A DNA stretch of 64,000 bases from a virus. The DNA lies in the IMG/VR virus record IMGVR_UViG_3300024264_000006, positions 1 to 64,000 of that record; one strand, 5' to 3'. The position numbers and the translations under genes were made by a program. Under the pieces are notes generated by a model. It was not told the origin of the DNA and searched no databases. It saw nothing but the letters and a program-made list of their open reading frames with translations. Position 1 is the stretch's first letter, and each line of letters starts with the position of its first letter. This document shows, one piece after another, positions 1-8,714 of this stretch.

Positions 1-12
1 TTATTGATGCCA

Positions 13-381
13 TTAGTACTGGCCTCCGTTTATTGTTTGTTCTGTTAATTCTGTGGTCGTTTCAAATACTTCACTCGTTGAATTATAAACTAAGACGGAA
101 CCATTTACCTTGCTGCTGACATCAATACCTTCCAAGGTATTAATATTACCCCCAGACTGAATTGAGGTTTGCCATTCATTTGCTTCCGCATTGTAAACTA
201 AAATATGTTCGTCTTGAGCACCAGAAGCATTCACGCCCTGAATGTTGTTAATACTAACTACAGCTGCATTAACTTTTCGTACAGGACGGCCAACCGTTAC
301 TTTCTTTACGATTGTTATCCCTTTTGCGGAAACGTTGTCTACTGTAGTAGTTGTCCCGTCAGAACGTACCCTAATGGCCAT
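13..381 (-). CDS. Small tail-fibre/virion structural protein, hypothetical
   Basis: Protein of 122 residues with no signal peptide or membrane segment. The C-terminal half (about residues 75-120) has the pattern NTLEGIDVSS...GSVLVYN, a form common in marine phage fibre proteins where short beta-strand units are joined by Val-Leu-Val-Tyr-Asn turns; a related HILVYNAEANEWQ segment occurs earlier, so the protein is an imperfect duplication. It lies 6 bases downstream of the next structural gene, in the same orientation as the fibre block, and probably shares its late transcript. It is the last gene of the block inside the window. Being a virion component is inferred from context and composition; no family is recognised with confidence. 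Confidence 0.7.
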   Translation of the reverse strand: MAIRVRSDGTTTTVDNVSAKGITIVKKVTVGRPVRKVNAAVVSINNIQGVNASGAQDEHILVYNAEANEWQTSIQSGGNINTLEGIDVSSKVNGSVLVYNSTSEVFETTTELTEQTINGGQY

Positions 382-387
382 GCAATT

Positions 388-747
388 TTACCTTGTTACT
401 GAAGGTGATACTTTAATTTTTCCTTCCAAAACCCTTTCTATGATAGTATTACTATCTGAGTCTTGAAATTGGATTTCAACGTCATAAACGTATCTACCAC
501 GAGTATTCAATGTATCGGTTTGGGTGTTTGTTAGAGACATAGTAATTACCCCGTCTGTAGCCGGATCACCAACAATCGTAGTAAAATCTACGACATCGCT
601 GTCCGCAGTCGAGTTATAATTTCTTTTCATTTTGGCGTAACAGGTATATCCGGTCAAGTCTTTCTTAGACCCATCGGTTTCCACCAGTTCCAATTCAATT
701 GAAACGTCTGCGCCTTGATCGATGATGATTTCTTCGTATGTCGCCAT
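388..747 (-). CDS. Beta-rich virion protein, BppU/Ig-like fold candidate
   Basis: Protein of 119 residues. The early part reads as an alternating beta sandwich: an opening IIIDQGADVSIELEL strand, then DLTGYTCYAKMKRN, then GVITMSLTNTQTDTL and RYVYDVEIQFQD. This order resembles the N-terminal domain of baseplate upper proteins (BppU-type) and Ig-like phage proteins, in which a polarised input is followed by a permitted-range test on strands. It is preceded 35 bases upstream by a T4-type late promoter, so it is a late, presumably virion-associated product. Its neighbours are a small fibre protein and a dioxygenase-like gene. The fold assignment is a visual similarity only. Confidence 0.7.
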   Translation of the reverse strand: MATYEEIIIDQGADVSIELELVETDGSKKDLTGYTCYAKMKRNYNSTADSDVVDFTTIVGDPATDGVITMSLTNTQTDTLNTRGRYVYDVEIQFQDSDSNTIIERVLEGKIKVSPSVTR

Positions 748-781
748 TCCCAGTCCCAGTTAAGTGAATACTTTCTTGTTT

Positions 782-789
782 TATTTATA
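782..789 (-). promoter_or_regulatory. T4-type late promoter
   Basis: Exact TATAAATA on the minus strand, 35 bases before the start of the 119-residue virion protein. T4 late promoters consist of this single -10 element, read by RNA polymerase with gp55 and gp33. It lies inside an inverted repeat (775-781 with 791-797). Confidence 0.7.
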
Positions 790-811
790 TAAACAAGGAA
801 CTGAAAAATTA

Positions 812-1519
812 CTATTCTCCCGCAATTTCAGCGATTACTTCGTCCTGTAAATTGAGAGACATATCATTATGATTGAATATGAAGGATACTGTAATACGAT
901 TACAGTCTGTGGAGGCTGCGTGATAACATACCTTATCCGGTTCTTCGTGAAGACCAAAGTAACCAGCCTTTAACTGCCAGCCGGGTTCGTCTTGCATAGT
1001 TACGATCTTTTTGGTCTTCGGGTCTAGATACTTGAACCAACCATCTCCGGTCTCTGACCAAGAGAATATTAGATTATAGCCGGGAGCGTTCCAATTGGTA
1101 TGCCATGAGATGAATCCGCCTGGCGGATAAAAGGCACACAATGCGTTATTTCTTGTTCCTAAAAAGAGTTGAATCTCACTATTGATTTTATAGATAGAAT
1201 CAGTAATAATCTTTCTAGTGTTGTGGTCAGAACGAGATTTAAAACTTTTACCCATTTCTTTCGGGTCAGAAGGTTTAAAGTTTCTTGCCAAAAAGTGATC
1301 TGGGAACCCTTCGTGTCTATCCCCTTCTATTTGAATTAGATGTTTTAGGTATTCCTCACCGACCCACTTATCTCTTTGTGAAGCCTCTTTGTTTTGGTCT
1401 TCACATTGTAAGTGTGTGCTATCCTCAAAACCATCGATATTAGATATCTCAATATACTTGTTAAGAAGTTCAAGTATTTCTTCATTCTTTACGGGGACTT
1501 TTCTAATCATCTCTGTCAT
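812..1519 (-). CDS. 2OG-Fe(II) oxygenase-like double-stranded beta-helix protein
   Basis: Protein of 235 residues. The C-terminal half has the outline of a 2-oxoglutarate/Fe(II) dioxygenase: YPPGGFISWHTN at residues 131-142 gives the first metal histidine (H140), CYHAAS gives the second (H200), and R208 sits where the 2-oxoglutarate-binding arginine is expected. The acidic ligand of the usual HxD motif is Asn142 here, so the metal site is non-canonical and activity is uncertain. The start overlaps the stop of the upstream glycosyltransferase gene (ATGA), so the two are translationally coupled. Their place beside the tail-fibre genes suggests that they modify a virion protein or a sugar on it; that is inference. 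Confidence 0.75.
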   Translation of the reverse strand: MTEMIRKVPVKNEEILELLNKYIEISNIDGFEDSTHLQCEDQNKEASQRDKWVGEEYLKHLIQIEGDRHEGFPDHFLARNFKPSDPKEMGKSFKSRSDHNTRKIITDSIYKINSEIQLFLGTRNNALCAFYPPGGFISWHTNWNAPGYNLIFSWSETGDGWFKYLDPKTKKIVTMQDEPGWQLKAGYFGLHEEPDKVCYHAASTDCNRITVSFIFNHNDMSLNLQDEVIAEIAGE

Positions 1520-2250
1520 ATAATATACCCGTCTTTATCAAGACCGCATGAATAGTGTCTAAGAACAATACCACCTTCTGGATAGGGAGTTCTAGCAGGA
1601 TTCAATGCGTTGTAATAGTTCCACCTAAGATCATTATCAAAGATACCAACTTTTAGTTCTTTATATTTGGGGTCTTTGTTTACCAACCACCATAAGGAAA
1701 ACTGATCCCATGATCGGAGACTCTCAACATATCCTACTGGCCACCATTCACGATCCATTTGTTTGCGTGTAAGTTCCCACCAATCATTCATGAATTCACG
1801 GACGATGGGTTTACGCATATCATACAGACAAACACCACCGCAGAGATCAAAGATTTGTTTTCCCTCTGGACTATCAAACCTACGTTCCGCATAAACATAT
1901 TCACGGTCATCTGTCAATGCAGTAAACATAACATCATTATCAGCCATCTCATCAAAGACAGTTGAGATATCTTCGTGTTCACATTCCATATCTGCATCGA
2001 TGTAAAAGGTTAGGTCATAAGGAGACTTGGCCATACCCCAAAGCTTTGCACGATAGTGATTGTTACACCAGATTACTTGATCAAAGATATCACGATGAAG
2101 TTCCTCAAACATCCACTCTTCACACACAAGAGTTATCTTGGCATCTTCGTGGTAGTCTAGAATTGATTCGGATAGATTTATCGCATATCTATAAAAGTTG
2201 ATTTTATTAGATGCTACAATTACATACCCTTTACTCGGCTGTAGTGACAT
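1516..2250 (-). CDS. Glycosyltransferase, DxD type (GT-A fold)
   Basis: Protein of 244 residues. The N-terminus is a Rossmann-like strand followed by a region of unknown specificity, and the key motif is FYIDADMECEHED (about residue 82), a DxD-type metal and nucleotide-sugar site of GT-A enzymes. Later segments typical of retaining GT8-like proteins are LCGGVCLYDMRK (acceptor side) and SWDQFSLWWLV. No membrane segment is present, so the enzyme should be cytosolic. It overlaps the upstream coiled-coil gene by 20 bases and the downstream oxygenase-like gene by 4. It could glycosylate a fibre protein or a nucleotide; the substrate cannot be read from the sequence. Confidence 0.8.
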   Translation of the reverse strand: MSLQPSKGYVIVASNKINFYRYAINLSESILDYHEDAKITLVCEEWMFEELHRDIFDQVIWCNNHYRAKLWGMAKSPYDLTFYIDADMECEHEDISTVFDEMADNDVMFTALTDDREYVYAERRFDSPEGKQIFDLCGGVCLYDMRKPIVREFMNDWWELTRKQMDREWWPVGYVESLRSWDQFSLWWLVNKDPKYKELKVGIFDNDLRWNYYNALNPARTPYPEGGIVLRHYSCGLDKDGYII

Positions 2251-2701
2251 CCTCTTCTCTCTTCTTAAGTTCTTCCATTACGATCATGATTGCATACAAG
2301 TCAACTTCGACACGATTTTTTGCACGGCGAAGTTTAGACTTGAGTTGACGATTCTTAGAGTTCTTGATATCATCAATCTCAAATGCTTCTAACTTATAGT
2401 TGAAGAGTCTTTCTAGTTTACGAGCTTTTGCGTGTTCTAGTTCACGTTGTTTGTTTTCTTCGCTTTCCCGTTTACTTCGGGCATTCCGTTCTTCGGTGTT
2501 TGCGGTAATTAATTCATCACCAAGGGCTTCCACAACTTCTTCGTAGTCGGGATTGGGATTACCTTCTGCATCAACTTTACGAAGCTTCATAACTTGACGG
2601 GTAACTCGACCCACATCATCTTCAATCTCCAAAATACAGTTGAGCATTTCTTTCTCATCTGTTTCCCAGAATGCATTATCCATCCATTTTCTTGAACTCA
2701 T
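2231..2701 (-). CDS. Coiled-coil protein of unknown function
   Basis: Protein of 156 residues, highly charged. Residues about 75-150 are a long Glu/Lys/Arg-rich helix predicted by eye to form a coiled coil, and the N-terminal part contains ETDEKEMLNCILEIEDD. I recognise no family. It is the first gene after a probable early-type promoter (2750-2778) and overlaps the glycosyltransferase gene downstream by 20 bases, so it may be transcribed early and lead the short run through the oxygenase-like gene. Confidence 0.7.
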   Translation of the reverse strand: MSSRKWMDNAFWETDEKEMLNCILEIEDDVGRVTRQVMKLRKVDAEGNPNPDYEEVVEALGDELITANTEERNARSKRESEENKQRELEHAKARKLERLFNYKLEAFEIDDIKNSKNRQLKSKLRRAKNRVEVDLYAIMIVMEELKKREEDVTTAE

Positions 2702-2749
2702 TTCAGTCTCCTAATATAAATGATCTATATGGTATATAGGTCAAAGTTT

Positions 2750-2778
2750 ATGATACATTATAATAGATCAGTTGTCAA
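2750..2778 (-). promoter_or_regulatory. Sigma70-type early promoter, TTGACA-N17-TATCAT
   Basis: On the minus strand GCTTGACA carries the -35 hexamer at 2773-2778, and TATCAT lies at 2750-2755 with 17 bases between. A TATAAT also occurs closer to the -35 but at only 10 bases spacing. The -35 context GCTTGACA is shared with other promoters of this window (38745, 41206, 44027). The -35 overlaps the stop codon of the giant fibre gene. Confidence 0.6.
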
Positions 2779-5700
2779 GCTGTTCTTACATATAATGTAT
2801 ATGTTTGTATTGTACTCGACCCACTTTGGATTGTTAATCCAATGTAGTTACCTACAAAATCCCTTTGATAGTTACCTATGAAATCACGTGTGTAATTTCC
2901 AGTAAATCCAGTGGAATAGTTTCCTATGTAATCTCCAGCGAAGTCACGAGTACTTGTTCGTGTACTGGTACTTGTGTAAGCCGAAGTTCTAGTCCTACTG
3001 AATGCAGAAGTTCTAGTACGTGTCGATACTCTAGTAGAAGTTCTTGCATACTCACCTAAGAAATCACGTGAGTAGTTACCGACAAAATTTCCAGCAAAGT
3101 CTGTCACTCTATCTCTTGAGTAGTTGCCTATGAAATCACGTGAGTAATTACCTACGAAATTTCCAGCAAAGTTTGTTACTCTGTCTCTTATATATTCACC
3201 TAAGAAGTCACGAGTATAGTTGCCTATGAAGTTACCCAAGTAATCTCCAACAAACGTTCTACTATAGTTGCCTACAAAGTCACGTGCGTAGTTACCAACA
3301 AAGTCCCCTGTGAATGTTTGGAGACTATTTCTTGTGTACTCACCCACAAACGTTCTACTATAGTTACCCACAAAGTCACGAGTACTTGTTCTTGTAGAAG
3401 TTCTTGCGTATGTGGAAACTCTACCACGAGTGTATGTAGAAACACGGGTTCTTGAGTAAGCTGATACACGAGTTCTTGTAGAAGTCCTTGCGTATTCACC
3501 TAAGAAGTTACCAGCATAGTCGCCTGCAAAGTTACGTGCATAATCACCCACATAGTTACCAGCAAAGTCTCTGTTGTAGTTACCAGTGTAGTTACCAACA
3601 AAATCTCCAGCAAAGTTACGTGCGTAGTTTCCGACAAAGTTACCAGCAAAGTCTGTTACTCTATCACGAGTGTAGGCCGAACTTCTAGTACGTGTTGAGG
3701 TTCTTGCGTAGGCAGAAACTCTGTTACGAGTCGAAGTTCTAGTAGAAGTACGAGTAAAGTTACCAGTGTAATTTGTTATTCTAGTTCTTGCGTAGGCAGA
3801 AACTCTGTTACGAGTCGAAGTTCTAGTAGAAGTACGAGTAAAGTCACCAGTGTAATCTGTTATACGAGTACGTGAATAGTTACCTACAAAGTCTCCAGCG
3901 TAGTACAAAGTACGAGTATAGTTACCAGTGTAGTACAAAGTACGAGTATAGTTACCCGTAAAGTTACCAGCATAATATAAAGTTCTTGTGTAGTTACCAG
4001 CGTAGGACAAAGTACGAGTATAGTTACCCGCAAAGTTACCCGTAAAGTTACCCGTAAAGTTACCAGCGTAAGTAACGTTTCTAGAGTAGTTTACCGTTCT
4101 AGAGTAAAATCTGAAATATGGTTCTGGTTCATACCCAGTTCCACCCATGAACCATCTACTATAGATCACGCTTCTTGAATAGTTAACCGCTGCAACTCTA
4201 GAACGTGTTGATGTACGAGTCGAGGTACGAGTCGAGGTACGAGTGTATGTTCCCGTTGCGGTTCTAGTACGAGTGTATGTTCCGGTGCCGGTACTTGTAC
4301 GTGTTGAATCACGAGTGTATGTTCCCGTTGCGGTTCTAGTACGAGTGTATGTTCCGGTGCCGGTACTTGTACGTGTAGAAGTCCTTGTGTAGTTACCCAC
4401 AAAGTCTCCGGTAAAGACTGTCGCATAGTTACCAAGATAGTTACCCGCAAAGTCACCAACGAAGGTTCTGCTATAGTTACCAACGAAGTCTCCGGTAAAG
4501 ACCGTGGTATAGTTACCAAGATAGTTACCCGCAAAGTCACCAACGAAGGTTCTGCTATAGTTACCAACAAAATCCCCCGCAAAGTTTCTACTGTAGTTTC
4601 CTACAAAGTTACCCGCAAAGTTGGTTATCCTGTCACGGGTGAATGTGGAAGTTCTAGTACGTGTAGAAGTTCTAGTATAAGCTGCTGAATATGCACTTGT
4701 ACGAGTTCTAGTAGAAGTACGAGTATATGTAGATGTACGAGTTCTAGTAGAAGTACGGGTTGATGTACGTGCATAATCACCCACATAGTTACCAGCAAAG
4801 TTTCTACTGTAGTTTCCTAAAAAGTTTCTTGAATAGTTACCAGTAAATGTCCTTGCATAGTCACCTACGAAATCACCCGCATAGTTTGATACACGAGTTC
4901 TGTTATAGGTAGAGACCCTGTTACGAGAGTAATTCCCTACAAAGTCACCAACGTAATCTGTGATTCTAGTTCTTGCGTAGGTAGAAGTTCTAGTTCTAGC
5001 ATAAGCGGAAACCCTGTTACGTGTGAAGTTCGTTTCTCTATCACGAGTGTAGGCTGACACTCTTGTTCTGGTATAGTTTCCGACAAAGTTACCAGCAAAG
5101 TCTGTTACTCTATCACGAGTGTAGGCCGAAACTCTAGTTCTACTATAGTTCCCTATAAAGTTACCAGCAAAGTTGGTTACCCTGTCACGGTTATAAGTTG
5201 ATACCCTTGTCCTACTATAGTTACCAACATAATCCCCAGCGTAATTACCAGCAAAGTCTCTGTTGTAATTTCCTATGAAATCTCTGGTGTAATCACCAAC
5301 GTAATCTCCAGCATAGGTTGAGGTTCTGGTACGTGTTGAGGTTCTGGCGAATGTTGATCCACGTGATCTAGTATAACTTGAATTTCTTGATCTTGAATAT
5401 GCGGATGTACGTGTTCTTGCGTAAGCTTGATCCGCAGTATCTTTCTTCGTGTCCGTTGCAGTACCCACAGTTGCCCATGTTCCGGAGTCTGTGGGAGCTC
5501 CTTGTGAAGAGGAACGTAATTGGTAAGAACCGACTTCACCAGCGGTTGTTCTCAATGTTCTTACAAATGACCCAACAGTGTTCACGATGTCTGTATCAGA
5601 CATTTCTTGAATATCACCATCACTACGTAGACCAATTGGTCTCACCGTAGTTGGTGCTGTCATGGCATTTCTTTGATAGATGTTATATGGTACAGTAGTT

Positions 5701-6209
5701 CCGTCCGTCTGAGTGTCACTGAAGACCCCAGAAATATGAGTTGTATAATCTGCGCCGGGAGAAGAAGCCCCTAATTTGTATAAGCCAGGATATTCGGATG
5801 TTGCAATACGAGAATTAATTCTACGTGCAAGAATCGTCATGTCAGAGTCAGGCATCTCATAAAGACTTGGTACTGAACTTCCATCTTCCGCATATCCAAC
5901 GGGACGAAGACCTGATCCCTCGCTCGCTGTACCAGCTTTCTGATAAACTGTAGTTGTAGTACTTCCAGAGGTGATTGCAGATGCGGGGTGTGTTCCAACA
6001 GCTTGGTTGTTAAACGTGTCTACAAAAGAACCGATACTCGTACCACCTGTTGAGGTAAGAGTTATATCGGATACTAGATTTGTTCCACCAGCACTGGCAG
6101 CCAAGGCGTCTTTACCGACCACATAGGCAAGGTAGTTTTCATCAGTAGAATTCATCTCCTGAAGATCGCCGTTGGTTCCTTGTAATTTTAGTGGTACATT
6201 CGAAGACAT
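2775..6209 (-). CDS. Giant tail-fibre protein made of tetrapeptide repeats (1144 aa)
   Basis: Residues 1-255 form an N-terminal region related to a virion structural family of marine T4-like phages (PLKLQGTNGDLQEMNSTDENY, then ADYTTHISGVFSDTQTDGT and SYQLRSSSQG). From about residue 262 to 1122 the chain is an almost uninterrupted repeat of four residues: Tyr/Phe-X-Gly-Asn/Asp (for example FVGN, YAGD), Tyr-Ser/Thr-Arg-Thr/Asp/Asn, Ser-Thr-Arg-Thr and Arg-Val-Ser-Ala. A non-repeat insert (around VIYSRWFMGGTGYEPEPYF) interrupts it near residue 690. The C-terminal cap ends in TIQTYTLYVRTA. It is a paralogue of the next gene upstream, sharing N-cap, insert and C-cap. An arginine- and tyrosine-rich surface suggests binding to a charged polymer such as a sulfated glycan; this is inference. 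Length may vary by repeat recombination. Confidence 0.85.
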   Translation of the reverse strand: MSSNVPLKLQGTNGDLQEMNSTDENYLAYVVGKDALAASAGGTNLVSDITLTSTGGTSIGSFVDTFNNQAVGTHPASAITSGSTTTTVYQKAGTASEGSGLRPVGYAEDGSSVPSLYEMPDSDMTILARRINSRIATSEYPGLYKLGASSPGADYTTHISGVFSDTQTDGTTVPYNIYQRNAMTAPTTVRPIGLRSDGDIQEMSDTDIVNTVGSFVRTLRTTAGEVGSYQLRSSSQGAPTDSGTWATVGTATDTKKDTADQAYARTRTSAYSRSRNSSYTRSRGSTFARTSTRTRTSTYAGDYVGDYTRDFIGNYNRDFAGNYAGDYVGNYSRTRVSTYNRDRVTNFAGNFIGNYSRTRVSAYTRDRVTDFAGNFVGNYTRTRVSAYTRDRETNFTRNRVSAYARTRTSTYARTRITDYVGDFVGNYSRNRVSTYNRTRVSNYAGDFVGDYARTFTGNYSRNFLGNYSRNFAGNYVGDYARTSTRTSTRTRTSTYTRTSTRTRTSAYSAAYTRTSTRTRTSTFTRDRITNFAGNFVGNYSRNFAGDFVGNYSRTFVGDFAGNYLGNYTTVFTGDFVGNYSRTFVGDFAGNYLGNYATVFTGDFVGNYTRTSTRTSTGTGTYTRTRTATGTYTRDSTRTSTGTGTYTRTRTATGTYTRTSTRTSTRTSTRSRVAAVNYSRSVIYSRWFMGGTGYEPEPYFRFYSRTVNYSRNVTYAGNFTGNFTGNFAGNYTRTLSYAGNYTRTLYYAGNFTGNYTRTLYYTGNYTRTLYYAGDFVGNYSRTRITDYTGDFTRTSTRTSTRNRVSAYARTRITNYTGNFTRTSTRTSTRNRVSAYARTSTRTRSSAYTRDRVTDFAGNFVGNYARNFAGDFVGNYTGNYNRDFAGNYVGDYARNFAGDYAGNFLGEYARTSTRTRVSAYSRTRVSTYTRGRVSTYARTSTRTSTRDFVGNYSRTFVGEYTRNSLQTFTGDFVGNYARDFVGNYSRTFVGDYLGNFIGNYTRDFLGEYIRDRVTNFAGNFVGNYSRDFIGNYSRDRVTDFAGNFVGNYSRDFLGEYARTSTRVSTRTRTSAFSRTRTSAYTSTSTRTSTRDFAGDYIGNYSTGFTGNYTRDFIGNYQRDFVGNYIGLTIQSGSSTIQTYTLYVRTA
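2844..5423 (-). repeat. Tetrapeptide-coding (12-bp unit) repeat tract, fibre 1
   Basis: About 215 consecutive four-residue units coded by degenerate 12-base units. The aromatic (or Ser/Arg) position recurs every fourth residue. Synonymous codons are mixed, so the DNA is less uniform than the protein, consistent with an old repeat kept by selection on the protein. Confidence 0.9.
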
Positions 6210-6240
6210 TTATATCTCACACATTCTGTTAATCTTCTTC

Positions 6241-6248
6241 TATTTATG
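6241..6248 (-). promoter_or_regulatory. T4-type late promoter variant (CATAAATA)
   Basis: CATAAATA on the minus strand, 32 bases before the start of the 1144-residue fibre gene and inside the final codons of its paralogue. It differs from the TATAAATA consensus at the first base. Confidence 0.5.
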
Positions 6249-8700
6249 CATATCGAACATACAAGGTATAAGTTTCTATTACAGATGATCCTGAACCGAT
6301 AGTTGTTCCTGTGTAATTACCCACAAAGTCACGTGAGTAGTTACCTACAAAGTCTCTAGAATAATCCCCAATGAAGTCACCAGCGTAGTTCGATGTACGA
6401 GTTCGGGTAGAATCTCTCGTATAAGCTGAAACTCTTCCTCTTGTATATGCAGATACTCTATTTCTTGAGAAGGTATCTGTTGAATCTCTTGTGTAATCTC
6501 CTATAAAGTCTCTAGAGAAAGAATTTCCGAAATTTCTGCTGGAAGTTCTGGTGGAAGTTCTCTCGTAACTAGAAACTCTTGTACGTTCATAGTTACGAGA
6601 ATATTCTCCAAAAAAGTCTCTTGAATAGTTACCTTCAAAACTTCTAGTGTAATCACGTGCACTTGTACGTGTATAGTTAGAAGCTCTTGTCCTACTATAG
6701 TCACGAGAATATTCACCTAAGAAGTTACCAGCAAAGTCACGAGCACTTGTTCTTGTTGAGGTTCTCGTTGAGGTACGTTCATAGTTGCCTATAAAGTCTC
6801 TAGAATAATCCCCAATGAAGTCACCAGCAAAGTTACGTGCATAATCAGTAATACGAGTACGTGTTGAGGTACGTGCATAATCGCCAGTGAAGTCACCAGT
6901 GAATTCACCAGCAAACCCCACGATACGTTGCCGTGTATATTCCCCAGTATAGGTTCTGTCACCAAGATAGTTTATGTTTCTGTAGTACGTTATGGTTTCG
7001 TATCCGGTGCCGTCTGGGTCTCTGGAGAAACCGTGCGCCCTAGAAAAAGGAATATCGGTCGAAACCCTGTTTCTAATATAATTTCCAAGAAAACTCGGAC
7101 TGTTACTATACTCTCCAGTATAATAGACTGTACGAGTAAAATCTCTAAAGAAAAAGTCTATGGGTATACCATCACCGTCTACTTCAGGTGAACCAAAGGT
7201 GCCCACCGATATAATTGTTGCAGCTCTGTTTCTAGTAAAGGTTGCGGCAATCGATTCTCTAGTCGATTCTCTAGTCGAGTTTCGAGTATATTCACCTAAG
7301 AAGTTACCAGCGTAGTTACCAGCGTAATTACTACTTCTTGTACGTGTTGAGGTTCGTTGATAGTGACGAGTTGAGGTACGAGAATATTCACCTAAGAAGT
7401 TACCAGCGAAGTTACCAGCGTAATTACTACTTCTTGTACGTGTTGAGGTTCTCGTAAAATCTCTGGAATAGTCACCAATGAAGTCTCTAGTATAGTCACC
7501 TGTGAAATTACGTGAAAAACTCCTTGAGTACACTCCTTCATAAGCTCTAGCATAACCGCCTTCGAAATTACGACTGTAGTTTCCTAAGAAATTACGTGTG
7601 TAATCACCTATAAAGTTTCCAGTGTAACTACTACTTCTTGTACGACCATAAGCTGATACTCTAGTTCTGTTATAGTTACCTATAAAGTTTCCAGTGTAAT
7701 TGCCAGCGAATGTACGTTCATAGTTGCCAGTGAATGTACGTTCATAGTTGCCTATGTAATCTCCAGCGAAGTCACGAGTACTTGTTCTTGTTGAGGTTCT
7801 CTGATAGTTACGAGTCGAGGTACGTAGGTAAGCTGACGTTCTAGTCCTAGCGTATGAAGTTTGTACCAAATTCTTTTTAGTGTTTGTTGCAGTACCCACT
7901 GCTCTCCAAGAACCTGTAGCTGGTTGACCTTGAGAACTTGATCGCAATTGATAAGAACCAATCGCATTAGAAGGAGCTCTTCTTGTTTTTGCACGTTGAC
8001 CCAAAGACACTTTCATCTGTCTTGTAGTCATCGGAGTCAAACCTTGGAATGTTCCGGTCTTACCACCACTTCTTTTCACCGACATTAGTTTGGTGACTGC
8101 ACCATCACTATCCAATATACTTGTAGGAGAGGATTGCGTTTCTCTACGATATATGTTATAATCTACCTGAGTTCCATCGGTCTGTGTATCCGAAAAAATA
8201 CCTGAAGAAAATACAGCATAATCTCCGCCTGGCGAAGATGAACCCAACTTAAATTGTCCTAGATAATCAGATAATGCAATTCGAGCATTTAAACGATCCG
8301 CAAATATGTTCATATCCGAATCGGACATTTCATGAACACCTTCTAAAAGGCTTGACGGGCCATCGGTAGGTGGGTTATAATAGGCTATTGGTTTTCTAAA
8401 ATCCGAATCTGCTTCTGACGCCGTACCTAGAATCTGATAAAGGTTTGTAGTAGTAGATGATGAAGATATAGATGAGGCCGGATGAGTACCTACTGATTCA
8501 TTAAAGTAGGTATCAATAAAGGAACCTGTTAAAGTATTGCCACTAGAAGTTAAAGTTAAATTGCCGACATCATTATTTGTCTCAATAAGGTGTTGTCCCA
8601 CCAAATAAGATAGATAATTTTCTTCTGTACTACTTAACCTCTTTAAATCACCCTGATCAGGACTTTGGAGTTTAAGCGGTTTACTCTTCGCAATTGGCAT
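6244..8700 (-). CDS. Second tetrapeptide-repeat tail-fibre protein (818 aa)
   Basis: Paralogue of the 1144-residue fibre. The N-terminal 280 residues match it in order (PLKLQSPDQGDLKRLSSTEE, GIFSDTQTDGTQVDYNIY, SYQLRSSSQGQP), as does the C-terminal cap (TIGSGSSVIETYTLYVRYA). Between them, about residues 283-796, lies the same four-residue repeat, shorter and with more Glu/Asp variants (YERT, FEGN, GEYS). A longer non-repeat insert (about residues 490-590, including PDGTGYETITYYRNINY) occupies the position of the shorter insert in the paralogue. A small gap of 34 bases separates the two genes. The product is probably another part of the adsorption apparatus; two length variants may make two fibres or two segments of one. 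Confidence 0.85.
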   Translation of the reverse strand: MPIAKSKPLKLQSPDQGDLKRLSSTEENYLSYLVGQHLIETNNDVGNLTLTSSGNTLTGSFIDTYFNESVGTHPASSISSSSTTTNLYQILGTASEADSDFRKPIAYYNPPTDGPSSLLEGVHEMSDSDMNIFADRLNARIALSDYLGQFKLGSSSPGGDYAVFSSGIFSDTQTDGTQVDYNIYRRETQSSPTSILDSDGAVTKLMSVKRSGGKTGTFQGLTPMTTRQMKVSLGQRAKTRRAPSNAIGSYQLRSSSQGQPATGSWRAVGTATNTKKNLVQTSYARTRTSAYLRTSTRNYQRTSTRTSTRDFAGDYIGNYERTFTGNYERTFAGNYTGNFIGNYNRTRVSAYGRTRSSSYTGNFIGDYTRNFLGNYSRNFEGGYARAYEGVYSRSFSRNFTGDYTRDFIGDYSRDFTRTSTRTRSSNYAGNFAGNFLGEYSRTSTRHYQRTSTRTRSSNYAGNYAGNFLGEYTRNSTRESTRESIAATFTRNRAATIISVGTFGSPEVDGDGIPIDFFFRDFTRTVYYTGEYSNSPSFLGNYIRNRVSTDIPFSRAHGFSRDPDGTGYETITYYRNINYLGDRTYTGEYTRQRIVGFAGEFTGDFTGDYARTSTRTRITDYARNFAGDFIGDYSRDFIGNYERTSTRTSTRTSARDFAGNFLGEYSRDYSRTRASNYTRTSARDYTRSFEGNYSRDFFGEYSRNYERTRVSSYERTSTRTSSRNFGNSFSRDFIGDYTRDSTDTFSRNRVSAYTRGRVSAYTRDSTRTRTSNYAGDFIGDYSRDFVGNYSRDFVGNYTGTTIGSGSSVIETYTLYVRYA
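6313..7854 (-). repeat. Tetrapeptide-coding repeat tract, fibre 2
   Basis: About 100 repeat units of four residues coded on the minus strand, interrupted by a non-repeat insert near 6930-7225. Same unit types as in the downstream paralogue with extra units such as FEGN and YERT. Confidence 0.85.
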
Positions 8701-8714
8701 TCCACCGTCCTTTT

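Noticed and set aside
775-797. Inverted repeat CTTGTTT/AAACAAG as a terminator
   Set aside because: The hairpin is AT-only in the loop, has no T tract in either direction and contains a late promoter, so I list it as a promoter context only.
2844-7854. Dense short repeats that could be read as a CRISPR-like array
   Set aside because: The unit is 12 bases, coding and continuous in one frame with no spacers; it is a protein repeat.
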